64,000 nucleotides of DNA from an uncultured Pelagibacteraceae bacterium (GTDB taxonomy: Bacteria > Pseudomonadota > Alphaproteobacteria > Pelagibacterales > Pelagibacteraceae), in contig CACBEJ010000001.1 of assembly GCA_902538255.1 (NCBI GenBank), positions 124,001 through 188,000 on the forward strand, given 5' to 3'. Positions 27,553-36,588 of the stretch are shown here, in pieces (position 1 is the first letter of the stretch; each line of letters starts with the position of its first letter). A program made the translations under genes and the position numbers. Below the pieces are notes generated by a model. That model had not been told where the DNA came from. It made no database searches and worked only from the letters and a program-made list of their open reading frames with translations.

Positions 27553-28540
27553 GTTTTAATAAAGCTATTTGCAAAATAAAATTGGTAATAATATTTAATG
27601 AATTTGAAGAGTTTTTTTTTATTTCCATTTCAATATTATTAATTTCATAAATTGATTTCTTTATTTGAACTAAGCTCCAACTTTTAATTTGCTGTTTTAC
27701 AATTTCTTTTTCCTTCCAAAAAATTGGAGGTTTAGCGTGCAAGATAGTGCTTTCTAGGTTTTTATTTTCTTGATAACTTTCACATAATCTAAGTAATCTT
27801 TTTAATTTGATTAAAAATGTTCTCGTTATGATTATACAATCATCGTTTGATAAACGATTTTCATTAAGAATAGCTATAGTTTTGTTTTTATTTTTAGCTA
27901 AGCAATTATCTATCAGCTCAGAAATATTGTGATTTTCTATTAAACTGATCAGTTTAATTAATTCATCAGTTGAAATTTTTTTTTTATTTAAACTAAACAA
28001 TTTAATTTTATTTAAGTCGTTTTCAAGAATTCCTCTGTCTCCTGAACATTTACTTATCACTAAATTTAAGTTTTCCTGTGACATTGGAATTTTATTTTCA
28101 TTAAAAAATAAAGCTGCATTTTTCGCTAGAGTTTGATTATTGTCAGGATAAAAAGCAATTGTGATAAACTCTTTACTTTTTTCAAAAAACGATCTTAATT
28201 TCGATTTTTTTTCAAGATTTTTTGCATTTATTATTATGAAAACATCAGAAAAACTTTTTTCATTTAAATATTCAATTATCTTAAGTATTTTATCAGAAGC
28301 TCTGTTTATAATTATAATTTTCTTTTGGCTAAAAAGGGATTCTGATAAGATATGATTATGAAGGTTTTCAGAATTCTCTAAAATTTCATTTTCAGAATAT
28401 TTTATAATCTCTCGATTTTTATTTGCTATTAATAATTTAGATATTTCTTCCTTCTTGTGTCCTTCATTTTGTCCATAAAATAGGACTATTTTGTTTACAT
28501 CTAAATTAATTTTTTTTGATTCAAATGTTTTTAAAATCAT
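27536..28540 (-). CDS. holA: DNA polymerase III delta subunit HolA
   Basis: HolA opens the sliding clamp as part of the clamp loader. The 334-residue protein is diverged but has the family outline: the N-terminal KIVLFYGQNEGHKKEEI, a nucleotide-fold domain without a P-loop, and helical C-terminal domains (IISKCSGDRGILENDLNKIKLF pattern near 165). Position after lptE and convergent with parB is typical for alphaproteobacteria. It overlaps lptE by four bases. Confidence 0.9.
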   Translation of the reverse strand: MILKTFESKKINLDVNKIVLFYGQNEGHKKEEISKLLIANKNREIIKYSENEILENSENLHNHILSESLFSQKKIIIINRASDKILKIIEYLNEKSFSDVFIIINAKNLEKKSKLRSFFEKSKEFITIAFYPDNNQTLAKNAALFFNENKIPMSQENLNLVISKCSGDRGILENDLNKIKLFSLNKKKISTDELIKLISLIENHNISELIDNCLAKNKNKTIAILNENRLSNDDCIIITRTFLIKLKRLLRLCESYQENKNLESTILHAKPPIFWKEKEIVKQQIKSWSLVQIKKSIYEINNIEMEIKKNSSNSLNIITNFILQIALLKPSSGF

Positions 28541-28992
28541 TTGATTGTTAAAAGTCTTAAATTAAATTTCCTAGCAATAGAATTTGCAAAATTTTGTTTA
28601 ATATTTTCCTCATAATTTTTCTGCCCAAAAAAATCAGACGTGTTTTTTAAAATTTGTTTTTCATTAAAATCGTTTTTTATTATTTTATTATCATAGATTA
28701 TTTCAAATGTTGTTTTTGCTATTACTTGAAATTCGGATGGTGATCCTTTCGTATCATTTGAAAGAATTATTTTTTCATAAACTGTATTAAAATTTATTTT
28801 TAAAACTTCTTTAGAGTTTTTGTTGGAACTTTTAAAGATTTCATCTTTTATTATGTTGTTGATAAATTGATCTCCAGTCATTTCATTAACTAAAATTTTA
28901 TATTTTATGTCATTAGAAACATTATATATTGGATTAAATCCACAACCATGCAGTGTCAGAATAAAAAATATAATTATAAATTTTCTTGTCAT
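28537..28992 (-). CDS. lptE: LPS-assembly lipoprotein LptE
   Basis: LptE plugs the LptD barrel that inserts lipopolysaccharide in the outer membrane. The 151-residue protein begins with a lipoprotein signal (IIFFILTLHGC, acylated cysteine near residue 17) followed by GFNPIYN, the usual start of mature LptE in this group. The rest is a small alpha-beta domain. Recognition rests on the lipobox, the size and the leuS-lptE-holA order. Confidence 0.88.
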   Translation of the reverse strand: MTRKFIIIFFILTLHGCGFNPIYNVSNDIKYKILVNEMTGDQFINNIIKDEIFKSSNKNSKEVLKINFNTVYEKIILSNDTKGSPSEFQVIAKTTFEIIYDNKIIKNDFNEKQILKNTSDFFGQKNYEENIKQNFANSIARKFNLRLLTIK

Positions 28993-31527
28993 TTAAGTTA
29001 TTATATTAATTAATTTATTTTTGATAAAAATTTTTCTTTTGATTTCTTTTCCATTTATGTGTTTAAATAATCTTTCATCTTTATTTATTAATTCCATTAA
29101 ATTTTCTTCTGAAATATCTGGTTTTGTAGATATTAAAGACCTTTTCTTTCCATTAATTTGGATAACAATATTTATTATATCCTCTTTAATATCTTTTTCA
29201 TCATATGAGGGCCATTTAATACTTTTTGCATTAATCATTTTTAAACATTCATTTGAGAAATGAGGTATTACAGGTGTCATTGTGATTAAAATTTTACTAT
29301 AATTTTCTTTTAAAGTATTTTTTTTGTATGAATTAATTATTTGTTTGGAAAAAAACGTGTATAATTCATGAAAATTCGCAATGATTTTATTATAACTAAA
29401 ATTTTCTAGATTCTCTGTTATTTTTTTTATTATTCTATTTGTATATTTTGTTAATTCATTATCATGGTCATTTTTGTGATCTTTACTCATCTCATCCAAA
29501 ATTTTAGAATTTAAATTCCATAATTTTTGGATGAATTTGTATGCAGATGTAATTCCTTCATCTGACCACTGAACATCCTTTTCTGGTGGGCTGTCTGATA
29601 ATATAAATAACCTTGCTGAGTCAGCTCCGTAGTTTAAAATAATGTCTTCTGGATCTATGGTATTTTTTTTTGATTTTGACATAGACTCAGATGCACCTAT
29701 AGTTACTTTTATAGATTTATCTTTCTTAAGACATTTAACTCCTTCAATATTTATAACTTCATCAGGACTAATCCAATTATTATCTGGATCTTTATACGTT
29801 TCATGACAAACCATCCCCTGAGTAAATAACCCCTCAAAAGGTTCTAATAACTCAAAATTCTTATTTTTGAATGAAAGGGCTTGCATAAAAAATCTCGAAT
29901 AAAGTAAATGCAAGATAGCATGCTCAATACCACCTATGTATTGATCAACTGGCATCCAATAATCAATTTCCTCTTTTTTAAAACCGTATTCATTTTCCTT
30001 CGGCGAACAAAATCTAAGATAATACCAGGATGAACACACAAATGTATCTAGTGTGTCAGTTTCTCGTGTAAATTTTTTTCCATCTAACTCAATTTCTTTC
30101 CAATTTTTAACACTATCCAACGGATTTCCCTTAACGTTAAGTTCAATATTTTCAGGAAGCTTAACCGGCAACTTTGATTTTGGAATAGGGTGAGGGTTAT
30201 CATTTTTATCATAAATTATAGGAATCGGACAACCCCAATACCTCTGACGCGATATTCCCCAATCTTTTAATCTAAAATTAATTTGTTTTTTTCCTAAATT
30301 TTTATTTTCTAAAATTTTAATTGTTTCAATAACTGAGTCATCTGGTGCCTTTAATCCATTTAGAAAGTGAGAATTAATTAAAATACCTGGTCCAGCGTAT
30401 GCTTCAGTGGTTACTTTAAAACTTTCATTTTCATTATCTGGTTTTACAACAGTCTTTATCTCTAATCCGTACTTTTTAGCAAAGTCAAAATCTCTTTGAT
30501 CATGACCTGGGCACCCAAAAACTGCACCAAACCCATAATCCATTAAAACAAAATTTGCAAAATAGACTGGGACTTTTTGTTTAGGATCCAATGGATTTAT
30601 AGCCATCATGTTTGTTTTAAAACCAATTTTTTCTCCTACAGCAATCGCCTCCTCTGTAGTTCCAGTTTTAGAGCATTCTTCTTTAAATTTTAAAAATTCC
30701 AGGTCATTTTTATAATTTTTAGAAATTTCATGATCTGCAGAAAGTGCTAAAAAAGAAAACCCAAAAAGAGTATCTGGTCTAGTAGTAAAACATTTAATTT
30801 TTTTTACAGAAGGATTTCCTTCTATTACAAATTCGATTTCACAACCAAAGGATTTTCCAATCCAATTTTTTTGCATTGTTTTTACTTTATTTGGCCATTT
30901 ATCAAGGCTATTTAAACCATCTAGTAATTCTTGGGAAAATTTTGAAATATTAAAAAACCATTGACTTAATTTTTTTCTTTCTACTACTGCTCCTGACCTC
31001 CATCCTTTACCATCTATTACTTGTTCATTAGCTAGCACTGTCTCATCAACAGGATCCCAGTTAACGTAATTTTCCTTTCTATAAACTAATTTTTTTTCTA
31101 AAAGTTCTAAAAAAAAGCTTTGCTGGTGTTTATAATAATCTTCAGAGCATGTTGAAATTTCTCTGTCCCAATCTATTGATAGCCCAAGTTTTTTTAATTG
31201 TGATTTCATTTTTGAAATATTTTGTTCTGTCCATTTTTTTGGATCCAAATTGTTTTCTTTTGCAGCATTTTCTGCAGGCATTCCGAATGAGTCCCACCCC
31301 ATTGGATGTAAAACATTAAAACCTTGAAGTGTTTTATAACGAGCTAATACATCACCAATTGTATAATTTCTAACATGACCCATATGTATTTTACCTGATG
31401 GATATGGAAACATTTCTAAGCAATAAAATTTCTTTTTACTTTCATCAACTTTTGTTTTGAAAGTTTTCTCACTTTCCCAAAGTTTCTGCCATTCAGATTC
31501 AATCTTTTTAAAGTTATATCTTTCCAC
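28993..31527 (-). CDS. leuS: leucyl-tRNA synthetase LeuS
   Basis: LeuS charges tRNA-Leu. The 844-residue class I enzyme has the HIGH-type motif [17 protein letters not shown] near residue 40, the editing domain with [15 protein letters not shown] near 248, [13 protein letters not shown] near 507 and the KMSKS loop near 620. That loop reads SMSKSKKN, so its first lysine is replaced by serine, while the key second lysine remains. The gene abuts lptE directly. Confidence 0.98.
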   Translation of the reverse strand: MERYNFKKIESEWQKLWESEKTFKTKVDESKKKFYCLEMFPYPSGKIHMGHVRNYTIGDVLARYKTLQGFNVLHPMGWDSFGMPAENAAKENNLDPKKWTEQNISKMKSQLKKLGLSIDWDREISTCSEDYYKHQQSFFLELLEKKLVYRKENYVNWDPVDETVLANEQVIDGKGWRSGAVVERKKLSQWFFNISKFSQELLDGLNSLDKWPNKVKTMQKNWIGKSFGCEIEFVIEGNPSVKKIKCFTTRPDTLFGFSFLALSADHEISKNYKNDLEFLKFKEECSKTGTTEEAIAVGEKIGFKTNMMAINPLDPKQKVPVYFANFVLMDYGFGAVFGCPGHDQRDFDFAKKYGLEIKTVVKPDNENESFKVTTEAYAGPGILINSHFLNGLKAPDDSVIETIKILENKNLGKKQINFRLKDWGISRQRYWGCPIPIIYDKNDNPHPIPKSKLPVKLPENIELNVKGNPLDSVKNWKEIELDGKKFTRETDTLDTFVCSSWYYLRFCSPKENEYGFKKEEIDYWMPVDQYIGGIEHAILHLLYSRFFMQALSFKNKNFELLEPFEGLFTQGMVCHETYKDPDNNWISPDEVINIEGVKCLKKDKSIKVTIGASESMSKSKKNTIDPEDIILNYGADSARLFILSDSPPEKDVQWSDEGITSAYKFIQKLWNLNSKILDEMSKDHKNDHDNELTKYTNRIIKKITENLENFSYNKIIANFHELYTFFSKQIINSYKKNTLKENYSKILITMTPVIPHFSNECLKMINAKSIKWPSYDEKDIKEDIINIVIQINGKKRSLISTKPDISEENLMELINKDERLFKHINGKEIKRKIFIKNKLINIIT

Positions 31528-31563
31528 TTATCTATAAATTTATGATTTTTTATTTTACAAACT

Positions 31564-32121
31564 TTATTTGTTTTTTGTCCTTTTTTTTTCGCCTTGTTGT
31601 TTGTAAAGTGCTGCTTTTTTTAAAATTTCTTTTGTAAGTTCACTTACTAGAACTTTATTTGTTTCTGTAAATGTACAATTATTTAGATTTAATTCACATT
31701 TTCTTGTAAAAATTTTTATATTTAAAGCATCTGATCTAATTTCATTAGTCAGAAATCTTATTGAGATTTTTATGCTTTCGTTTTGGTTTTCATTCGTAGA
31801 GTACCAGTCAGTAATTATAATTCCTCCGCTATAGTTAACAGAGGATAATGGCATAAAATCAATTACATCTAAAGAAGCTCTCCAAAGTTCATTAGAATTT
31901 GCAAAATCGAATGTACCTCCACTCTGTTTGTTAGAAAATACATCGTTCACTCTGAAGCCTCGACCTTCCTCAAGATTTTTCTTTACCCTCAGAGCAGGAT
32001 CGTCAGGGAACTTTCTTGCATCAGCACCTGGAAATTTGCCATTACAACCAGAAAATAACACCAACATCGTACATAATAAGAAGAATTTTTTTAGTATTTG
32101 TGATATTGTCTCAATTTTCAT
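31564..32121 (-). CDS. DUF3576 family lipoprotein
   Basis: The 185-residue protein has a signal peptide ending in the lipobox LFSGC (cysteine near residue 26) and then the family pattern PGADARKFPDDPALRVKKNL and FDFANSNELWRASLDVIDFMPL. DUF3576 proteins stand upstream of leuS in many alphaproteobacteria. Their function is unknown; an outer-membrane lipoprotein role is inferred from the signal and the lptE neighbour. It is 36 bases before leuS. Confidence 0.87.
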   Translation of the reverse strand: MKIETISQILKKFFLLCTMLVLFSGCNGKFPGADARKFPDDPALRVKKNLEEGRGFRVNDVFSNKQSGGTFDFANSNELWRASLDVIDFMPLSSVNYSGGIIITDWYSTNENQNESIKISIRFLTNEIRSDALNIKIFTRKCELNLNNCTFTETNKVLVSELTKEILKKAALYKQQGEKKRTKNK

Positions 32122-32316
32122 AATTTTAAGCTTATACAGTATAAATATTTTATTTGATAAAATTTATGCGATACAAGGAAAAAAGTGATGTAAATATGCA
32201 ACACTTTAAAGAAAATTTAAAAAAACACTGAAAATAAAGCATAAACTGAAACAGTAATGGTAAATGTTACATGTTTATTATTAATAATTAACAAACAATT
32301 TAAAGGAGTAATTAAT

Positions 32317-33255
32317 ATGAACAACTTTAAAAAAGTAGGGTTAACTGCTTTAGCAGGTTCTCTATTAGCTACTTCAGCTTACGCTGGCGCAATGTCAGTA
32401 GCTGGATCAGCTTCAATCGGAGTTAAAAATAACTCTGGTTCAAACACTCACGGAAAAGTCTGGACAATGGGTAACCAATTGACTTTCTCAGGTTCTGGTG
32501 AAACAGATGGTGGTATTAACGTATCTCTATCTTTCGTAATCGACCAAGGTGATGACACTGCAATTGGAAGTGGACCATTCGATAGTCATTCTTTAACTTT
32601 AAGCAATGACAGCATGGGTACTTTAGTATTTTCTGGTGAAGGTGGATCTTCTGCTCAGTCAACTTTAGACACTACAGCAGCAGGTGATATTTGGGATAAC
32701 GGATTAGGTATCTCATCTCCATCAGCGTCAGAAGCAGGTAACAACAGTATGATGTATACTCTTCCATCATTAATGGATGATTTATCAGTACAAGCTTCAT
32801 ACTCTCCAGGAGGAGCGGGTGGACCATCTGCGTCAGCGATTGGTTTCACATACTCTGGAGTTGAAGGATTATCTGTAAGCTATGGTGCAGGTCAAACTGA
32901 AACTATAGGTTCAGAAGCAGATGCAACAACTATCAAAGGTTCGTATGCATATGGATCATTCACTTTTGGATTATCTCAAACTGATTATGATGTAGATTCA
33001 GGAAATGATGATGAAGTAGAATCATTCAAAATATCGTACACAGTAACAGATGATTTATCAATCACGTACGGTTCAGAATCACACATGACTGGTGGTCAAA
33101 CTACAGATGAAGAAGTAGAAGCTATTTCTGCTTCATTCACTTCAGGTGGTATGACTATTTCTGCAGCTTCAATTGAAGCTACAGGTGTTGATCACACTGC
33201 AGGAGTTGCGGGTGAAGCTGAAAGATGGAAAATCTCTGCATCATTTGCATTCTAA
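32317..33255 (+). CDS. outer-membrane porin
   Basis: The 312-residue protein has a clear signal peptide (MNNFKKVGLTALAGSLLATSAYA) and then alternating polar and apolar strands rich in glycine, serine and threonine, ending in the phenylalanine typical of outer-membrane beta barrels (WKISASFAF). It should form a general diffusion pore for small nutrients. I start at the ATG 32317 because AAGGAG precedes it at the right distance; the open frame extends 20 codons upstream but that part is not signal-like. Codon use is visibly richer in GC than its neighbours, consistent with high expression. It has its own strong terminator. Confidence 0.9.
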   Translation: MNNFKKVGLTALAGSLLATSAYAGAMSVAGSASIGVKNNSGSNTHGKVWTMGNQLTFSGSGETDGGINVSLSFVIDQGDDTAIGSGPFDSHSLTLSNDSMGTLVFSGEGGSSAQSTLDTTAAGDIWDNGLGISSPSASEAGNNSMMYTLPSLMDDLSVQASYSPGGAGGPSASAIGFTYSGVEGLSVSYGAGQTETIGSEADATTIKGSYAYGSFTFGLSQTDYDVDSGNDDEVESFKISYTVTDDLSITYGSESHMTGGQTTDEEVEAISASFTSGGMTISAASIEATGVDHTAGVAGEAERWKISASFAF

Positions 33256-33280
33256 ATCTAATAAAGATTTAAAATTATTT

Positions 33281-33312
33281 AAAAAGGGCCCCTTCTCAGG
33301 GGCCTTTTTTTT
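33281..33312 (+). terminator. Rho-independent terminator of the porin gene
   Basis: GGCCCC at 33287-33292 pairs with GGGGCC at 33299-33304 across the loop TTCTCA. An A-run stands before the stem and eight T after it. This is one of the most GC-rich short stretches in the window. It overlaps the end of the convergent ThiE/TenI-like gene by two bases and could end both transcripts. Confidence 0.93.
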
Positions 33313-33829
33313 ATTCAAAATAAGATATTCCAGCAAATTCCGAATTATTTAAAAGTCTAAGTGAACTGAGATTTTCTTTAGAAATACCTCCCAAAGCAAC
33401 AACTTTTTTACTCGTTAAATTGGAAATTAATTTAAATTTATTAATACCAAGGTAGTTTTTATTTTTTTTAAATAAAGAAGATATGAAAATGCGATTAACA
33501 TTTTGAATTTCCTTGATTTTTATTTCTTTAATATTGTGGGCTGAACCTATTATTTTGAATTTTTTTTTAAGTGAAAAAGCGAGGTGCTGTGTTGATTTGT
33601 TAAAAGAAGGTATATATGCACCATCCAAATCTAATTTTAATGCAAGCTTTATATCATTGGATAGATAAAATTTAATATTCCTAAATTTACAATATTTTTT
33701 TATTTTAAGAATAAGCAATTTATCTATTATTCTAGATTCATAATTTCTATAAATAATAGCAGTTTGATTATCTTGTTTATTGATAATATTTGTATCAAAT
33801 TTATTTATAAAGTAATATTTCTTAATCAT
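33311..33829 (-). CDS. ThiE/TenI-like thiamine phosphate synthase family protein
   Basis: The 172-residue protein shows the later half of a TIM-barrel of the ThiE/TenI family: IKFYLSNDIKLALKLDLDGAYIP (like the L-ANDVDLALALGADGVHL pattern), KKFKIIGSAHNIKEI, IFISSLFKKNK and VVALGGISKENL. It is shorter than usual ThiE (about 210 residues) and very lysine-rich. Catalytic competence is uncertain. The start used here (ATG read from 33829) abuts the divergent yggS start, with no base between them. Confidence 0.7.
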   Translation of the reverse strand: MIKKYYFINKFDTNIINKQDNQTAIIYRNYESRIIDKLLILKIKKYCKFRNIKFYLSNDIKLALKLDLDGAYIPSFNKSTQHLAFSLKKKFKIIGSAHNIKEIKIKEIQNVNRIFISSLFKKNKNYLGINKFKLISNLTSKKVVALGGISKENLSSLRLLNNSEFAGISYFE

Positions 33830-34489
33830 ATGCATAACACAGTTAAAAATTTATTAGAGATTAAGGATAATATTAAAATTCAACTTAATAAATTAAATAT
33901 TAATCACAGTCCTAAAATTGTTGCAGTATCAAAGACTTTCAAAATTGATAAAATATTACCCTTAATTGAGTATGGTCACATTGATTACGGAGAAAACAAA
34001 GTCCAGGAGGCAGTAGAGAAATGGACGGAAGTTAAAAAAAAAAATCCTAAAATTAGATTACATATGGTTGGAAAACTACAAACCAATAAAGTTAAATTTG
34101 CAGTAAAAATCTTTGACTATATCCATTCAGTAGATAGTGAAAAACTTGCTAAAAAAATTGTAGATGAACAAAATAAAATTAATAAAAAAATTAAAGTTTT
34201 CTTGCAAGTTAATATTGGTGATGAAAGTCAAAAATCAGGAATTGATAAAAACAAGGTAACTCAATTAGTTTCTTTTAGTAAAGAAATTGGTTTAGAGGTC
34301 GTTGGCCTGATGTGTATTCCCCCAATTAATAATGATGCGGAGTTTTATTTTGATGAAATGAATAAGTTAAATAAAGGCTTAGGTCTACCTGAATTAAGTA
34401 TGGGTATGTCTTCAGATTATATTTTAGCTGTAAAAAATTCCTCAACACATATTAGAGTTGGGTCTAGTATTTTTGGACAAAGATTTTAG
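33830..34489 (+). CDS. YggS family pyridoxal phosphate homeostasis protein
   Basis: YggS/PLPBP proteins bind pyridoxal 5'-phosphate on a barrel and help balance vitamin B6 and amino acids. The 219-residue protein has the PLP lysine in KIVAVSKTFKIDKI near residue 36, YGENKVQEA near 57, HMVGKLQTNKVK near 82, VFLQVNIGDESQKSG and the ending MGMSSDYILAVKNSSTHIRVGSSIFG. I start at the ATG 33830; the open frame further upstream lies inside the divergent gene. Its end overlaps the convergent L,D-transpeptidase-fold gene by four bases. Confidence 0.95.
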   Translation: MHNTVKNLLEIKDNIKIQLNKLNINHSPKIVAVSKTFKIDKILPLIEYGHIDYGENKVQEAVEKWTEVKKKNPKIRLHMVGKLQTNKVKFAVKIFDYIHSVDSEKLAKKIVDEQNKINKKIKVFLQVNIGDESQKSGIDKNKVTQLVSFSKEIGLEVVGLMCIPPINNDAEFYFDEMNKLNKGLGLPELSMGMSSDYILAVKNSSTHIRVGSSIFGQRF

Positions 34490-34980
34490 AATATCTTTAT
34501 TTTTGAATTTTTTTTAATTAATTTAAGCATAATCAAAAAATCCTTTTCTTTTAAAGCAACACATCCAGCTGTGGGTTTGTAATTTTTTGTTAGGTGAATA
34601 AAAATACAACTCCCTAAACCAATAGTAGGTCTTTTGAAGTTGTATTTTATTGGAATTAAGAAATCGTATTTGTAATCTTTTCTTTTTAATTTTTCATGTT
34701 TAACTTTCTTTTCAATTTTAATAAGTTTATTATATTTTGTTGGAAAACTAGTGTCATTGCACCAACCCATGTTTTTTTTAATTTCAATGCATTTTAGTGA
34801 AGTTGATGGTTTTTCTTTACGATCCTTCCTAAAATAAAGGTTTTCAATTTTAAACATTCCCTTTGGTGTTTTTTTATCTCCCTCCCTTTTTCTCTTGGTC
34901 ACTCCTTTTTTTCCAATACAACACTTAAATTTAAATTCATCTATTTGAAGTGTATGTTTATTTTTTACAAAAATTGTCAT
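34486..34980 (-). CDS. L,D-transpeptidase (YkuD-fold) family protein
   Basis: The 164-residue protein carries the YkuD signature with the catalytic cysteine: CIFIHLTKNYKPTAGCVAL near residues 126-144, preceded by KKTPKGMFKI. L,D-transpeptidases cross-link peptidoglycan or attach lipoproteins to it. This one has no signal peptide or membrane segment, so how it would reach the periplasm is unclear. Short, signal-less YkuD proteins are known in alphaproteobacteria and their role is not settled. Confidence 0.82.
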   Translation of the reverse strand: MTIFVKNKHTLQIDEFKFKCCIGKKGVTKRKREGDKKTPKGMFKIENLYFRKDRKEKPSTSLKCIEIKKNMGWCNDTSFPTKYNKLIKIEKKVKHEKLKRKDYKYDFLIPIKYNFKRPTIGLGSCIFIHLTKNYKPTAGCVALKEKDFLIMLKLIKKNSKIKIF

Positions 34981-34992
34981 ATTCTCTTTTTT

Positions 34993-35556
34993 GTGAGTAC
35001 TCAGAATTTAATAATATACAAATTTGTTGAATTATATCATATTCTTGATGAACTTAGTTTAGATTTAAACTTGCAGATAACCTTTATTGACACTGAAAGT
35101 TCTTTGAAAGAAAAGGTAAAAAATTTAAATAATTATTTAATTATATCAAATAAAAGGCACTTAGATATCAGTAATCAATACGTTTTTGATAACTCTCCAA
35201 TCAATATTTTTAAATTAATTGAAAAAATAAATATTGAATTCTTAAAAATTCAATTTAACAGCCAGTCAGAGGTTAAAGTAAACAATTATACAATTGATTT
35301 AAATTCTAGAGAAATGCTAATAAAAAATACTAAACTTAAGTTGACTGAAAAAGAAATTAACACAATAACTTATTTATCTAAATCAAATAAACCTGTTAGC
35401 ATTGATGAACTACAAGAAAAAGTATGGAGTTATCAATCTGATATTGAAACGCATACTGTAGAAACACATATTTATCGATTAAGAAAAAAAATTTTAAAAA
35501 CTTTTAATGATAATGAATTTATTATTAGTGAAAAAAATGGCTATCAAATCAAATAA
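34993..35556 (+). CDS. OmpR/PhoB-type winged-helix protein with a degenerate receiver-like N-terminus
   Basis: The last 95 residues form a winged-helix DNA-binding domain of the OmpR/PhoB kind (YTIDLNSREMLIKNTKLKLT, ETHTVETHIYRLRKKI and SEKNGYQIK). The N-terminal 80 residues have the size of a receiver domain, but I see no conserved phospho-acceptor aspartate in the expected context, so it is probably not controlled by a histidine kinase in the usual way. I start at the GTG 34993 (187 residues), which stays clear of the divergent gene starting at 34980; an ATG at 34945 would overlap it. The 3' end overlaps the ArfA-like gene. Confidence 0.78.
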   Translation: MSTQNLIIYKFVELYHILDELSLDLNLQITFIDTESSLKEKVKNLNNYLIISNKRHLDISNQYVFDNSPINIFKLIEKINIEFLKIQFNSQSEVKVNNYTIDLNSREMLIKNTKLKLTEKEINTITYLSKSNKPVSIDELQEKVWSYQSDIETHTVETHIYRLRKKILKTFNDNEFIISEKNGYQIK

Positions 35557-35656
35557 GAAAAACCCAATTGCTAAAGATTTATTTACCAAAAAGTATAAAC
35601 CAAAAGTAGTTAAGCCTAAAAAAGGTAAGGGGAGTTTCAAAAGAAAAAAAGTTTAA
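35537..35656 (+). CDS. ArfA-like alternative ribosome-rescue factor (small protein)
   Basis: A 39-residue basic protein is encoded here, too short for usual gene calling. It starts MAIKSNKKNPIAKDLF and ends KPKKGKGSFKRKKV. The layout NP-x-A-x-x-L-F, a basic spacer, then KGKGSFKRK closely resembles ArfA (DPLF ... KKGKGSYMRK), which rescues ribosomes stalled on mRNAs without a stop codon by recruiting release factor 2. The start overlaps the end of the winged-helix gene by 20 bases, and the stop is one base from the convergent PfkB gene stop. No internal hairpin like the one that truncates Escherichia coli arfA mRNA is evident. Confidence 0.72.
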   Translation: MAIKSNKKNPIAKDLFTKKYKPKVVKPKKGKGSFKRKKV

Positions 35657-35657
35657 T

Positions 35658-36587
35658 TTAAATTCTTGCTCCAATTTGCTGTATTACTTTTGATGACATT
35701 TCAGTACCTTTTTCGAGACATTCTTTTGTAGATAATTTATTTATGTAACCATGTAAAAATCCAGCAGCAAAGAGATCACCTGCACCTGTAAGGTCAACAA
35801 TTTTAAGATCTTTTTTTATATCATTTTCTATAACTTCATCTCCATTGATAGCAACTGCACCTTTTTCCCCTCTAGTTATAATTATTAATTTTTTGAGTTG
35901 TTTTGAAAAATTGATTACATCATCAAAATTTTTTGCTTCAATTAAAGAGGTAATTTCTTGTTCATTTGCAAAAGTTATATCAAGTTTATATTTTACAAGG
36001 TTTAAAAAATTAGGTTTGTGTCTATCTACACAAAAGAGATCAGAGAGTGACATAGCAACCTTGTTTGCATTATTTATAGCTTTATCAAATGCTTGCTTAG
36101 GTTCTCCTTCATCCCATAAATAACCTTCTAAAAATATTATTTCACTTTTTTTAATTGCATCAACACTAACATCTTTTTCGTTAATTTTTCCCGCTATTCC
36201 AAGAAAAGTACACATTGTTCTTTCTGAGTCTGGCGTTACCAATATTAAACATGTTCCTGTTGGTAACATCTCTTTCTTTTTTGAATAAAAAAACTCCACC
36301 TTTTCTTTTTTTAAACCTTCTTCATAATTAATACCAAATTCATCATCTGAAATTTTACCTATAAATCCTACTTCATTACCGAGCTGAGATATACCGACTA
36401 TGGAGTTTGCCACAGATCCCCCAGAAACTGTTTTTTCTATTTTAAGATTTGTTAACAAATTTTTAAATTCGTTTTCATCAAAAAATAATTTCATTGTGCT
36501 TTTTGTAAGATTATTTTCAGCAATAAAATTATCGTCAACTTTACAAATTACATCTACTATTGCGTTTCCTATTCCTAAAATTTTCAT
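35658..36587 (-). CDS. PfkB-family sugar kinase (adenosine kinase-like)
   Basis: The 309-residue protein begins ILGIGNAIVDVICKVDD, has the substrate motif SGGSVANSIVGISQLG near residue 55 and the PfkB signature with the catalytic base DLTGAGDLFAAGFLHGY near residue 268. The overall pattern is closest to the adenosine kinase branch used in alphaproteobacteria for purine salvage. The substrate is inferred, not proven. It follows nth by one base on the same strand. Confidence 0.9.
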   Translation of the reverse strand: MKILGIGNAIVDVICKVDDNFIAENNLTKSTMKLFFDENEFKNLLTNLKIEKTVSGGSVANSIVGISQLGNEVGFIGKISDDEFGINYEEGLKKEKVEFFYSKKKEMLPTGTCLILVTPDSERTMCTFLGIAGKINEKDVSVDAIKKSEIIFLEGYLWDEGEPKQAFDKAINNANKVAMSLSDLFCVDRHKPNFLNLVKYKLDITFANEQEITSLIEAKNFDDVINFSKQLKKLIIITRGEKGAVAINGDEVIENDIKKDLKIVDLTGAGDLFAAGFLHGYINKLSTKECLEKGTEMSSKVIQQIGARI

Positions 36588-36588
36588 A

